NCBI GenBank assembly: GCA_017629275.1
Contig: JAGBXM010000009.1
Coordinates: 1 to 52,098, forward strand
Length of the DNA stretch: 52,098 bases
Origin: Clostridia bacterium
Lineage (GTDB): Bacteria > Bacillota > Clostridia > Oscillospirales > Acutalibacteraceae
Reading direction: 5' to 3'
The notes under the pieces are model-generated. The model saw only the letters and a program-made list of their open reading frames with translations, was not told the origin of the DNA and searched no databases. Below, in pieces: positions 39,958-47,629 of this stretch (position 1 is the first letter of the stretch; every line of letters starts with the position of its first letter). A program made the translations under genes and the position numbers.

Positions 39958-42504
39958 GTGGACGATTTTGATAAGAAAAAGGATTACGATCTAGACTACT
40001 TTAACGATAAAAAGAATAGCGATGATGCTTCGAAAAAAGATCTGATGCCCGGTGACAATATATCGGATGACGATTCGTTTGATCTAAATGCTTTCAAGAA
40101 ACCCAAAGACGTTGATGATGATTCTTTGAACCTTGATGACTTTGGCGAAAAGGACGAGGAAGTTGATTTGACCAGCTTTGGTAAAAAGCAAGGTGAGATC
40201 AAAAAAGAGGATCGCAAGAAAAGTCATGATGCAAAAAAACAGAAGGTCAAAAAGGGTATCTTTCTCGGTTTGAAGATTCTGGCTTCAATAATGCTTATCG
40301 GTATTATTACAGGTTGTCTTGTTGTCGGAGCCTTTGCTATTTACGTTTTCAACTTTGTTGATGATACAGTTCACGAGAATCTTGACGAACTCGCTTTAGG
40401 TTTTACTACAACGATCTATGTTGAAGATGAGGCCAGCGGGGAATATGTTGAGTATCAACGTTTGCACGGTGAAGAAAACAGAATTTGGGTTGATTTCGAA
40501 AAGATGCCCGAAGATCTGAAAAATGCGTTTGTTGCGGTCGAAGACCAACGTTTTAGAGATCATCAGGGTGTTGACTGGAAACGTACAGTCGGTGCGTTTG
40601 CCAATATGTTTATAGATCTGTATTCGTCAAATCAGGGTGGTTCTACCATTACACAGCAGTTGGTTAAAAACCTGACCAATGATAATAAACAGACTCCGAT
40701 GCGTAAGATACGTGAGATAATGCGTGCAAGGTATCTTGAAGAAAACTACGAAAAAGATACCATTCTTGAGTGTTATCTTAATACCATCTGTCTTGGCGGT
40801 GGTATTTACGGAGTTGAGGTTGCCTCGAACTATTATTTCGGCAAATCTACCAATGAGTTGTCTTTGGTTGAATGTGCTTCTCTGGCGTGTATTATTAAAG
40901 AGCCTGAAAGATACCGTCCCGACCGTCATCCTGAAAAGAATAAAGAACGTCGCGGTACTGTTCTAAGGCTTATGAAGGAACAGAAGTATATATCCGAGGA
41001 AGTTTATAAAGAGGCGATAGCGACCGATATAGAGATCGTCGCTGATGAATCGGCTAAAAACTCGGACACCGTCAACAGTTATTTTATCGATGCGGTGATT
41101 GAGGAGGTTATCGACCGACTTGTTGATGAGTACGGTATGGATAAATCCTACGCTTCCAAGAACTTCTATAACGGTGGTTATAAGATATACTGTACCTTGA
41201 AACCTGAAATACAGACCATTCTTGAAGAAGAATACGCAAATATGGATAAGTATTTCTATGTAACCAACTCAAAGACAGGCAAACACGTTCAATCGGCTAT
41301 GACGGTTATGGACTATGAGGGTCATATCGTTGGTATTGTTGGCGGTGCAGGTGAGAAGACCGAAAACCGTGGACTTAACCGTGCGACTATGTCTTACCGT
41401 CAACCCGGTTCGACCATTAAACCTTTGGCTACCTATTCTCAGGCGATTCAGAAGAATTTGATTCATTATTCTTCACTTGTTGTTGACGAACCGCTTGAAA
41501 AGTATTATCCAAACGGTGGCGCAGGTCCGAGAAATGCTCACGGTTATTATGAAGGCCCTATTATTGCGGCATATGCTCTTGAGCGTTCGGTAAATACGAT
41601 TCCGTGCCACTTGATTAAAAAGATGGGCGTTGAGTCGACCTATTATTATCTTGCCAATAACCTTGGTATTGATAATCTTGACGGTGCCAATGATATGAAC
41701 CTTTCGTCATTGGGACTCGGCGGTATGACTCACGGAATAACCACTACTCAGTCGGCGGCGGCATTTGCCGTATTCGGTAATCTTGGTACCTATTATAAAC
41801 CGACCACCATTACTCTTATGACCGACCAGCGTGACAAGGTTATTTTAAAGCAGGAAAGCGGTATTGCGGCTATTGATGAAAATACTGCAACTATCGTCAA
41901 TCATATGCTTCAGGGTGTTGTATACGGCGATAATGGTACCGGTAGAGGTGCTGCTTCGTTTAGCGATACTATTAAGTGCTATGGTAAGACAGGTACTGCT
42001 ACAGGCGCTAACGACTGCTGGTTTGCGGGCGGCACTCCTTACTACGTTGGTTCATGTTGGTACGGTTATGACGATCCTGCAACCGTTTCCCCCGGATCTT
42101 TGGCAAGAGTTATGTGGACAGCGGTTATGAAACGTATTCATAAAAACCTTGAACCCAAGGAATTTGTTGACAGCGAGTTTACGACCAGCAGATATTACTG
42201 TAAGTCTACGGGCCTTCTTGCAACCGATAAATGTACCGAAGTGGGTGAGGGTTGGTATAAGACCAACTATTCGTTACCTGCGGTATGTACCGAACATCCC
42301 GGAGAGGTAAGACCTGTGGTTGGAACCGAACCCGTGATTCCCGAAGATGGAACAATAGGTGACGGTGCAACGTCTGATGCCGGTGGTACTTCATCGACAT
42401 CTTCTACATCAAGCACAGGTGACAGTACTAATCAAACATCACAATCGACAACTTCGTCAGATGGCGGTTCAACGTCTTCGTCTTCTACCACGGTTACAGA
42501 ATAA
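39958..42504 (+). CDS. Class A penicillin-binding protein (PBP1A family)
   Basis: This bifunctional peptidoglycan synthase has 848 residues. A long acidic/lysine-rich cytoplasmic region (1-95) precedes one transmembrane helix (about 98-125). The GT51 glycosyltransferase domain (about 165-350) has EDQRFRDHQGVDW and GGSTITQQLVKN; the transpeptidase domain has SxxK at S485-K488 (GSTIKP), SxN in RSVNT and KTG in YGKTGTATG. The last 55 residues are a Ser/Thr/Gly-rich tail. The start is GTG at 39958 after AAAGGAGG. The charged cytoplasmic extension is unusually long and could be a regulatory or protein-binding segment. Confidence 0.95.
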   Translation: MDDFDKKKDYDLDYFNDKKNSDDASKKDLMPGDNISDDDSFDLNAFKKPKDVDDDSLNLDDFGEKDEEVDLTSFGKKQGEIKKEDRKKSHDAKKQKVKKGIFLGLKILASIMLIGIITGCLVVGAFAIYVFNFVDDTVHENLDELALGFTTTIYVEDEASGEYVEYQRLHGEENRIWVDFEKMPEDLKNAFVAVEDQRFRDHQGVDWKRTVGAFANMFIDLYSSNQGGSTITQQLVKNLTNDNKQTPMRKIREIMRARYLEENYEKDTILECYLNTICLGGGIYGVEVASNYYFGKSTNELSLVECASLACIIKEPERYRPDRHPEKNKERRGTVLRLMKEQKYISEEVYKEAIATDIEIVADESAKNSDTVNSYFIDAVIEEVIDRLVDEYGMDKSYASKNFYNGGYKIYCTLKPEIQTILEEEYANMDKYFYVTNSKTGKHVQSAMTVMDYEGHIVGIVGGAGEKTENRGLNRATMSYRQPGSTIKPLATYSQAIQKNLIHYSSLVVDEPLEKYYPNGGAGPRNAHGYYEGPIIAAYALERSVNTIPCHLIKKMGVESTYYYLANNLGIDNLDGANDMNLSSLGLGGMTHGITTTQSAAAFAVFGNLGTYYKPTTITLMTDQRDKVILKQESGIAAIDENTATIVNHMLQGVVYGDNGTGRGAASFSDTIKCYGKTGTATGANDCWFAGGTPYYVGSCWYGYDDPATVSPGSLARVMWTAVMKRIHKNLEPKEFVDSEFTTSRYYCKSTGLLATDKCTEVGEGWYKTNYSLPAVCTEHPGEVRPVVGTEPVIPEDGTIGDGATSDAGGTSSTSSTSSTGDSTNQTSQSTTSSDGGSTSSSSTTVTE

Positions 42505-42509
42505 ATTTC

Positions 42510-42545
42510 GCCGCAGAAATGCTATGCATTCTGCGGCTTTTTAAT
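42510..42545 (+). terminator. Terminator after the PBP gene
   Basis: GCCGCAGAA (42510-42518) pairs with TTCTGCGGC (42529-42537), followed by TTTTTA. Confidence 0.88.
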
Positions 42546-42555
42546 AAAAAAAATA

Positions 42556-42584
42556 TTGACTTTTTTCTTCGGAAATATCATAAT
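42556..42584 (+). promoter_or_regulatory. Rubrerythrin promoter
   Basis: TTGACT (42556-42561), 17-base spacer, CATAAT (42579-42584). No clear PerR box is seen. Confidence 0.6.
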
Positions 42585-42635
42585 ATATTTAAAGCTCAAT
42601 TCTTTAATTAATTTATTATTAGGAGGTAAAAAATT

Positions 42636-43169
42636 ATGGAACTTAAGGGTACCAAAACCGAAAAAAATCTGATGGAGGCTTTTGCAGGTGAAAGCCAGGC
42701 TCGTAATAAGTATACATACTTTGCGAGTGTTGCCAAAAAAGCAGGTTTTGAGCAGATCGCTGCTATTTTCCTTCAGACTGCTGAAAACGAAAAAGAACAC
42801 GCAAAACTTTGGTTTAAGGCATTGGGTGAGCTTGGTGATACCGCTCAGAACCTTGCTGCAGCAGCCGCAGGCGAGAATTATGAGTGGACCGATATGTACG
42901 ATCGCTTTGCCAAGGACGCTGAGGAAGAAGGTTTTGCCGAACTTGCATGGAAATTCCGTGCAGTAGCCGCAATTGAAAAAACTCATGAAGAAAGATACCG
43001 TGCATTGCTCAACAACGTTGAAATGCAGAAGGTTTTTGAAAAAGCGGAAGAGACCATGTGGGAATGCCGTAACTGTGGACACCTTGTAATGGGCAAAAAG
43101 GCTCCTATGGTTTGTCCTGTATGCGCTCATCCTCAGAGCTATTTTGAAGTCAGAAAAGAAAACTATTAA
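42636..43169 (+). CDS. rbr: Rubrerythrin
   Basis: Rubrerythrin is a cytoplasmic peroxidase of anaerobes that uses a diiron site and a rubredoxin centre. The 177-residue protein has the four-helix domain (1-135) with paired ExxH ligands (ENEKEHAK and EKTHEERY) and a C-terminal rubredoxin-like domain with CRNCG and CPVCAH. AGGAGG lies seven to eight bases before the ATG. It is a single-gene unit, supporting an anaerobic host that meets oxygen stress. Confidence 0.97.
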   Translation: MELKGTKTEKNLMEAFAGESQARNKYTYFASVAKKAGFEQIAAIFLQTAENEKEHAKLWFKALGELGDTAQNLAAAAAGENYEWTDMYDRFAKDAEEEGFAELAWKFRAVAAIEKTHEERYRALLNNVEMQKVFEKAEETMWECRNCGHLVMGKKAPMVCPVCAHPQSYFEVRKENY

Positions 43170-43176
43170 TATTATT

Positions 43177-43208
43177 AAAACGCGACAGACTGTTGTCTGT
43201 CGCGTTTT
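43177..43208. terminator. Bidirectional terminator between rubrerythrin and the AraC gene
   Basis: A perfect 14-bp stem (43177-43190 with 43195-43208), loop TGTT, A-rich on one side and T-rich on the other, lies between convergent genes. Confidence 0.92.
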
Positions 43209-43214
43209 GATATG

Positions 43215-44075
43215 TTATTTAGTACTTTGCGCTCGGAATTTTCCGGGAGACACGCCCGTTATTTCGCGAAACACATTACCGAAACGTTTGTAGTCGCTAT
43301 ATCCGACTTTTTCTGCTATAATATGAATTTTCAAGTCGGTCGTGTTTAGTAAAGCGCAGGCCTTTTGTATACGGATGTTCTTAAGGTATTCGCTGAATGT
43401 GATACCTGTTTCTTCTTTGAACTTTAAACTGATATACGGAACACTGATGAATAATTCGTTGGCAATATCACTCAACTGAAGTCGCTCACTGTATTTTTGC
43501 TCAATTGAATTCAAAACTTTAAGAACCGGGGAAGAATAGTTATCTTTAATGTCTACTGATGTTTGTCGAATCGTCTTAATAATAATCTGAATCAGCGAAC
43601 TTCTGACGTAGTCGATATATCCCGTTCGTTTTTCACCGCATTCTTTACACATATCCTGTAGAATTCGTCCGATTTCGCGGTCGCTATCTCTGAAGAAGCG
43701 GTTGACGGTCTTTTCTTTGAAGACGAAGTTACTGAGACGTAAGTTATAGCTCTTTAAAAGTTCATTAAAATCGCGGCAGTCAGACATAGTCTTATCGATT
43801 ACCTTTGATAAAAATAAACAGTTGATAACAGCAAAATCGTCGGTAAGCGCTTCATATTCGTGGAAGGTACTGTAGTCCATAAACATATAATCGCCGGCGG
43901 TTATTTCTCGGACATCATTATCTAATTTATGCAATCCCTTACCACCGACTATGTAGACCAATTCAAAAAAATTATGGTTATGATAACTGATCTTTTTAAG
44001 AGGACAGTAAAAAGTGTGTATAAAAGATTCGTTGAAAAAAAGATTCTTGTCGAAATCTTCGAAAGAAGTGTACAT
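43215..44075 (-). CDS. AraC family transcriptional regulator
   Basis: The 286-residue protein has an N-terminal cupin-type sensor (about 20-110; HNHNFFELVYIVGGKG, then AGDYMFMDYSTFHEY) and a C-terminal double helix-turn-helix (about 185-283; LSDIANELFISVPYISLKFK and the typical VGYSDYKRFGNVFREITG). Such regulators usually sense sugars or oligosaccharides and activate uptake or degradation genes, but no obvious target is adjacent. It is transcribed alone from a good promoter at 44129-44157. Confidence 0.93.
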   Translation of the reverse strand: MYTSFEDFDKNLFFNESFIHTFYCPLKKISYHNHNFFELVYIVGGKGLHKLDNDVREITAGDYMFMDYSTFHEYEALTDDFAVINCLFLSKVIDKTMSDCRDFNELLKSYNLRLSNFVFKEKTVNRFFRDSDREIGRILQDMCKECGEKRTGYIDYVRSSLIQIIIKTIRQTSVDIKDNYSSPVLKVLNSIEQKYSERLQLSDIANELFISVPYISLKFKEETGITFSEYLKNIRIQKACALLNTTDLKIHIIAEKVGYSDYKRFGNVFREITGVSPGKFRAQSTK

Positions 44076-44128
44076 TGAACTTCACTACCAATCTTAACGT
44101 TAAAATGTTAATTCGTCTTCATTTTGAT

Positions 44129-44157
44129 ATTATACAATCGTTATCAAATACAGTCAA
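44129..44157 (-). promoter_or_regulatory. Promoter of the AraC-family gene
   Basis: On the minus strand, TTGACT (44157-44152), a 17-base spacer and consensus TATAAT (44134-44129). Confidence 0.78.
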
Positions 44158-44174
44158 CACAAAACCCAGACAAA

Positions 44175-44201
44175 TACGTTTAAAATCACGTTTTAAACGT
44201 A
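44175..44201. repeat. 11-bp palindrome between divergent araC-type and sigma-factor genes
   Basis: TACGTTTAAAA (44175-44185) and TTTTAAACGTA (44191-44201) are perfect arms with a TCACG spacer; a smaller CACAC-G-GTGTG repeat follows at 44208-44218. They lie just upstream of the araC-type promoter within gene-free 44076-44386; the rest of that stretch holds only the two divergent promoters. Confidence 0.65.
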
Positions 44202-44300
44202 AAGTGTCACACGGTGTGTTAATTTTTGAGACAAAAGCACCTAAAAGGTATATGTGAATTTGTGAGATTTCATAATTTCGGCAAAATTGTCAAAATAATA

Positions 44301-44329
44301 TTGACAGATTGTTGAAAATCGTTTAAAAT
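44301..44329 (+). promoter_or_regulatory. Promoter of the sigma-factor gene
   Basis: TTGACA (44301-44306), 17-base spacer, TAAAAT (44324-44329). Confidence 0.78.
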
Positions 44330-44386
44330 ACATAAAAATGGATAATGATATCAGAATGACATTTTATCGACGCAAGGAAGATGGTT

Positions 44387-44914
44387 TTGAGTTACGAAGG
44401 TACTGAGATTTTTGACGGGGTTTCGCTTACTGCCGTTGAGTTGTTCGATAAATATGCTTCATTGGTTAAATCCAGAGCAACTAAATTTTTGAGTGACGGT
44501 TGTGAACTTGAAGATATTATTCAAGAGGGAAATATAGGACTTATTTATGCAGCTCGTAAGTTTGACGGTACTTTGTCAAGTTTTCCTACTTTTGCTCGTC
44601 GTTGCATAGATGCAGCCATTATTGATTATCTTCGTAAGAACAGTAAGTTGTCGCAAATTCCTCAAGAAAATTTAGTGGAGATCGATTCTTTTCAGATTGC
44701 CGACAGTTCCTCTGATCCTGAGGCGGCTTTATTTTCGAAGGAAGAGTATCTCGGTATTATCGGTAAAGCTAAAAGTATACTGTCAACTAAAGAGTTTTCG
44801 GTCTTTTCTGATATGGTTCTTGGTTTTTCGCGTGATGAAATAGCATCACGCAACGGTATGGATGCAAAATCGGTCAACAATGCCGTTCAGCGTATCCGTT
44901 CTAAATTTAAATAG
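44387..44914 (+). CDS. Small sigma-70 family RNA polymerase sigma factor
   Basis: The 175-residue protein has sigma region 2 (about 18-85; LEDIIQEGNIGLIYAARKFD is the core-binding 2.2 helix, followed by FPTFARRCIDAAIIDYLRKN for -10 recognition) and a region 4-like helix-turn-helix at the end (about 130-172). It lacks region 1.1 and most of region 3 and resembles SigH-like or other alternative factors of Firmicutes. TTG 44387 is preferred because AAGGA is eight bases upstream; the in-frame ATG at 44381 is only two bases from that site. Its regulon is unknown; a vegetative-type promoter drives it. Confidence 0.85.
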   Translation: MSYEGTEIFDGVSLTAVELFDKYASLVKSRATKFLSDGCELEDIIQEGNIGLIYAARKFDGTLSSFPTFARRCIDAAIIDYLRKNSKLSQIPQENLVEIDSFQIADSSSDPEAALFSKEEYLGIIGKAKSILSTKEFSVFSDMVLGFSRDEIASRNGMDAKSVNNAVQRIRSKFK

Positions 44915-44921
44915 TTTATAT

Positions 44922-44989
44922 GCCCTTAGTAGCTTAAATTCAGCAGAGCGTTGTGTACAAAGGTGTCGGTGCGATTCCGTCCGGGGCTA
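44922..44989 (+). other. Degenerate tRNA-like sequence upstream of the zinc-ribbon gene
   Basis: The stretch has tRNA-like parts in order: a 5-bp acceptor-like pairing GCCCT/GGGGC (44922-44926 with 44983-44987), a D-arm TA-GCTT/GAGC (44930-44949), a shortened anticodon-arm remnant TTG/CAA (44951-44960), and a T-arm with four of five pairs around loop TGCGATT (44965-44981; consensus TTCRANY). The D-loop lacks GG, the anticodon arm is too short, and no CCA is encoded, so it is not a functional tRNA. It is a pseudo-tRNA or a tRNA-mimicking leader. Confidence 0.45.
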
Positions 44990-45018
44990 AAATACTCATA
45001 TTGAGAGAGGTAAAAAAC

Positions 45019-45300
45019 ATGTTCGAAGACAAGACCCTTAAATGCAAAGAGTGCGGCGAGGATTTCGTGTTCACTGCCGGTGAACAGGAATTCTACCAGG
45101 AAAAAGGTTTCACCAATGAACCTCAGCGCTGCAAGAAGTGCCGTGACGCACGTAAAAATGCAAACAGAGCTCCTAAGGAAATGCATGATATCGTTTGTGC
45201 AGCTTGTGGAAAACCTGATCAGGTTCCTTTTATTCCTCGTGACGACCGCCCCGTATATTGCAAGGAGTGTCTCGCAAAGATCAAGGCAGAACAGGCTTAA
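45019..45300 (+). CDS. Zinc-ribbon protein (probable zinc-binding domain family)
   Basis: The 93-residue protein has two cysteine-rich modules: CKECGEDFVFTAGEQEFY...CKKC (about 10-45) and CAACGKPDQVPF...CKEC (about 60-85). This TAGEQEFY-type zinc ribbon is common in Firmicutes and some other bacteria; its role is not established, although a nucleic-acid or ribosome link is often supposed. The ATG at 45019 follows GAGAGAGG; an in-frame ATG-less extension upstream would translate the tRNA-like sequence. It ends at a clear terminator. Confidence 0.88.
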   Translation: MFEDKTLKCKECGEDFVFTAGEQEFYQEKGFTNEPQRCKKCRDARKNANRAPKEMHDIVCAACGKPDQVPFIPRDDRPVYCKECLAKIKAEQA

Positions 45301-45315
45301 TTATTTTGCGTTTTG

Positions 45316-45349
45316 GTCGCTTCAGGTTAACCTGGAGCGACTTTTCCTT
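45316..45349 (+). terminator. Terminator after the zinc-ribbon gene
   Basis: GTCGCTTCAGG (45316-45326), loop TTAA, CCTGGAGCGAC (45331-45341), one T-G pair, then TTTTCCTTT. Confidence 0.88.
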
Positions 45350-45437
45350 TATATAAATCTTAAATTTTCTTAAAAACTGTTATTCTTTCCCGATATATCA
45401 CAGTTTTTTAATAATTTATTCATATATTTTTACCTCT

Positions 45438-45465
45438 TTGATTTAAAATAGAAATATGGTAAAAT
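45438..45465 (+). promoter_or_regulatory. Promoter of the two-component/htrA operon
   Basis: TTGATT (45438-45443), 16-base spacer, TAAAAT (45460-45465); only about 20 bases precede the start codon. Confidence 0.6.
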
Positions 45466-45485
45466 ACTTTTTGGGAGGAACGCTT

Positions 45486-46178
45486 ATGCCTATTAAAAAA
45501 GTTTTAATAGTTGACGATGATTCTAATATTTGTGAATTGCTGAGACTTTATCTTGAAAAGGATGGCTTTAAAACCGTAATAGCCAACGACGGTGAGTCGG
45601 CAGTTAATATGTTCAATACCGAGGAGCCTGATATTATTCTTCTTGATATTATGCTTCCTAAGTTAGACGGGTGGCAGGTTTGTCGCGCTATAAGAAAACT
45701 TTCTGATGTGCCTATCATTATGCTTACCGCTAAAGGTGAGACTTTTGATAAAATTTTGGGTCTCGACTTGGGTGCCGATGATTATGTTACAAAGCCTTTT
45801 GATTCAAAAGAGGTCGTTGCGCGTGTTAAAGCAGTTTTGAGACGAACATCCGGTAACGATGAAAACGTTGAAAAAATCGTAAAATATGATAAACTTGTTA
45901 TCAATCTTACAAATTACGAATTAATTGTTGATGGTGTTGCTATTGATACTCCGCCTAAAGAGCTTGAGTTGATCTATCATCTTGCAAGTAATCCTAATAA
46001 GGTTTATTCAAGAAACCAATTGCTTGACGAGGTATGGGGTTTTGAATACTATGGCGGTTCGAGAACGGTTGACGTTCATATAAAAAGACTTCGCGAAAAA
46101 TTAGAAAACGTTTCGGATCAATGGACGATCAAAACGGTTTGCAGAGTTGGCTACAAATTTGAAATAAAACAGAGTTGA
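45486..46178 (+). CDS. OmpR/PhoB-family response regulator
   Basis: The 230-residue protein has a receiver domain (3-118) with the acidic pocket at D10-D12, phosphorylation site D54 in LLDIMLP, and the conserved T/K switch (MLTAKG, TKPF), followed by a winged-helix DNA-binding domain (about 130-228; SRTVDVHIKRLREKL). It acts with the histidine kinase four bases downstream. The ATG at 45486 follows GGGAGG; an upstream in-frame TTG-type start lies in the promoter. Confidence 0.96.
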   Translation: MPIKKVLIVDDDSNICELLRLYLEKDGFKTVIANDGESAVNMFNTEEPDIILLDIMLPKLDGWQVCRAIRKLSDVPIIMLTAKGETFDKILGLDLGADDYVTKPFDSKEVVARVKAVLRRTSGNDENVEKIVKYDKLVINLTNYELIVDGVAIDTPPKELELIYHLASNPNKVYSRNQLLDEVWGFEYYGGSRTVDVHIKRLREKLENVSDQWTIKTVCRVGYKFEIKQS

Positions 46179-46182
46179 TGTA

Positions 46183-47619
46183 ATGAAAAACCGATTGTTT
46201 CAGAAGATATTCATGACAACGGCTATCGCTATGCTGATCAGTACCATTCTGATTCTTGTATTATTGAGTATTTCTGTTAATAATTATTTTGTAAACGATA
46301 AAAAGCAATTACTTACCGACAACTGTAAGACGGTATCATCGGTTTTATCAAGTCAAACCGATAACAGTGAAAAATTTTACGTTAGTTTAAACGGAATGAT
46401 ACGTGTTGTATCTAATGCAGTTTTAGGAGAAACATACGTATGCGATTCCGAAGGTAACGTTTTCATTTGCAGTTGCACTGAGTGGAACACGTCGAAAAGT
46501 TGTGCTCATTCAAAAAGCACTATTCCTCAGAATATTTTGAATATTGCATCGAAAGGAAGTTTTTTTGAAGTAGGACGTTTGAGCGGTCGCTTCGAAAATT
46601 CGTTTTATACCGCCGCTACTCCGTTTTATTCGTTTGACGGAAAAGTATTGGGTTTTGTGTTTATATCGTCCCGTGCATCGCATTTGCAGGCGATGTGGAG
46701 CGAATTATCTCAGATATATATTATTTGTACCGCAATACCGTTGACGGTTTTGTTCGTTTTCTTGTATTTTATGACAAGAAAAATAACCCGTCCCATAAAT
46801 CATATGTCAAAAGCGGCCGAGAATATGTCTAAAGGTGATTTCTCGCAAAGGATTCCGGTTGAGGGTGACGATGAAATAGCAACGTTGGCCGCAACCTTCA
46901 ACGCAATGACCGATTCTCTTACTCAACTTGAAGGAATGCGCCGAAGTTTTATTGCAAACGTGTCACACGAGCTCAGAACACCGATGACCACAATCGGAGG
47001 TTTTATAGACGGTATACTTGACGGTACCATACCGCCGGATAAACAAGAAGCTTATCTCACCATCGTTTCGAGTGAAGTAAAACGCCTGTCCCGTCTTGTT
47101 CAGTCGATGCTGAGCCTTGCACGTCTTGAATCGGGGGAGATGAAACCGAATCCGACGAATTTTATATTGTCAGAACTTATTTGTGATGTATTGCTGTCTC
47201 AAGAGCAACGAATAGACAGTAAAAATTTGAATATAGAAGGTTTGGACGATGATTCGGATGTTGAGTTGATTGCTGACCGTGATCTGATCTACCAGGTTGT
47301 ATATAATCTTCTTGACAACGCTATTAAATTTACTCCTGAAAACGGAACAATAGATATTAGTGTGTTGCAGGATGAAAATAAAAATATTTGCTTCAGCATC
47401 AAAAATGACGGAAAGGGAATCAGTCCCGAGCATTTGAAGTATATTTTTGATAGATTTTATAAGTCTGATAAAGCGCGTTCTGCCAATAAGGACGGTACGG
47501 GGCTGGGTTTATACATCGTTAAAACGATTGTTGATATTCATAAGGGTAGCATTAAGGTCAAAAGTCAACCTGATGAATTTACAGAGTTCACGGTGACTTT
47601 ACCTAAAAGATTTAGTTAA
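46183..47619 (+). CDS. Membrane sensor histidine kinase
   Basis: The 478-residue kinase has transmembrane helices at about 10-33 and 180-202 flanking an extracytoplasmic sensor, then HAMP (about 203-255), the dimerisation domain with the phosphorylated H262 in VSHELRTP, and an ATPase domain with the N box LLDNAIKFTPENG, G1 NDGKGIS, F box and G2 GTGLGLYI. The sensor has clustered cysteines C87, C96, C98 and C107 with H109, suggesting metal or redox sensing. It pairs with the regulator four bases upstream; htrA follows after ten bases and is probably its output. Confidence 0.95.
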   Translation: MKNRLFQKIFMTTAIAMLISTILILVLLSISVNNYFVNDKKQLLTDNCKTVSSVLSSQTDNSEKFYVSLNGMIRVVSNAVLGETYVCDSEGNVFICSCTEWNTSKSCAHSKSTIPQNILNIASKGSFFEVGRLSGRFENSFYTAATPFYSFDGKVLGFVFISSRASHLQAMWSELSQIYIICTAIPLTVLFVFLYFMTRKITRPINHMSKAAENMSKGDFSQRIPVEGDDEIATLAATFNAMTDSLTQLEGMRRSFIANVSHELRTPMTTIGGFIDGILDGTIPPDKQEAYLTIVSSEVKRLSRLVQSMLSLARLESGEMKPNPTNFILSELICDVLLSQEQRIDSKNLNIEGLDDDSDVELIADRDLIYQVVYNLLDNAIKFTPENGTIDISVLQDENKNICFSIKNDGKGISPEHLKYIFDRFYKSDKARSANKDGTGLGLYIVKTIVDIHKGSIKVKSQPDEFTEFTVTLPKRFS

Positions 47620-47629
47620 GGGGTATATT

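Noticed and set aside
42814-43005. Minus-strand frames inside rubrerythrin
   Set aside because: Shadows of a strongly conserved gene.
44075-44257. Short plus-strand frame in the araC-type upstream region
   Set aside because: It covers the minus-strand promoter and the palindrome, has no ribosome binding site and no protein-like pattern.
44922-44989. Functional tRNA gene
   Set aside because: The anticodon arm is too short, the D-loop lacks GG, the T-loop deviates at the second position and acceptor pairing is only 5 bp; kept as a tRNA-like element only.
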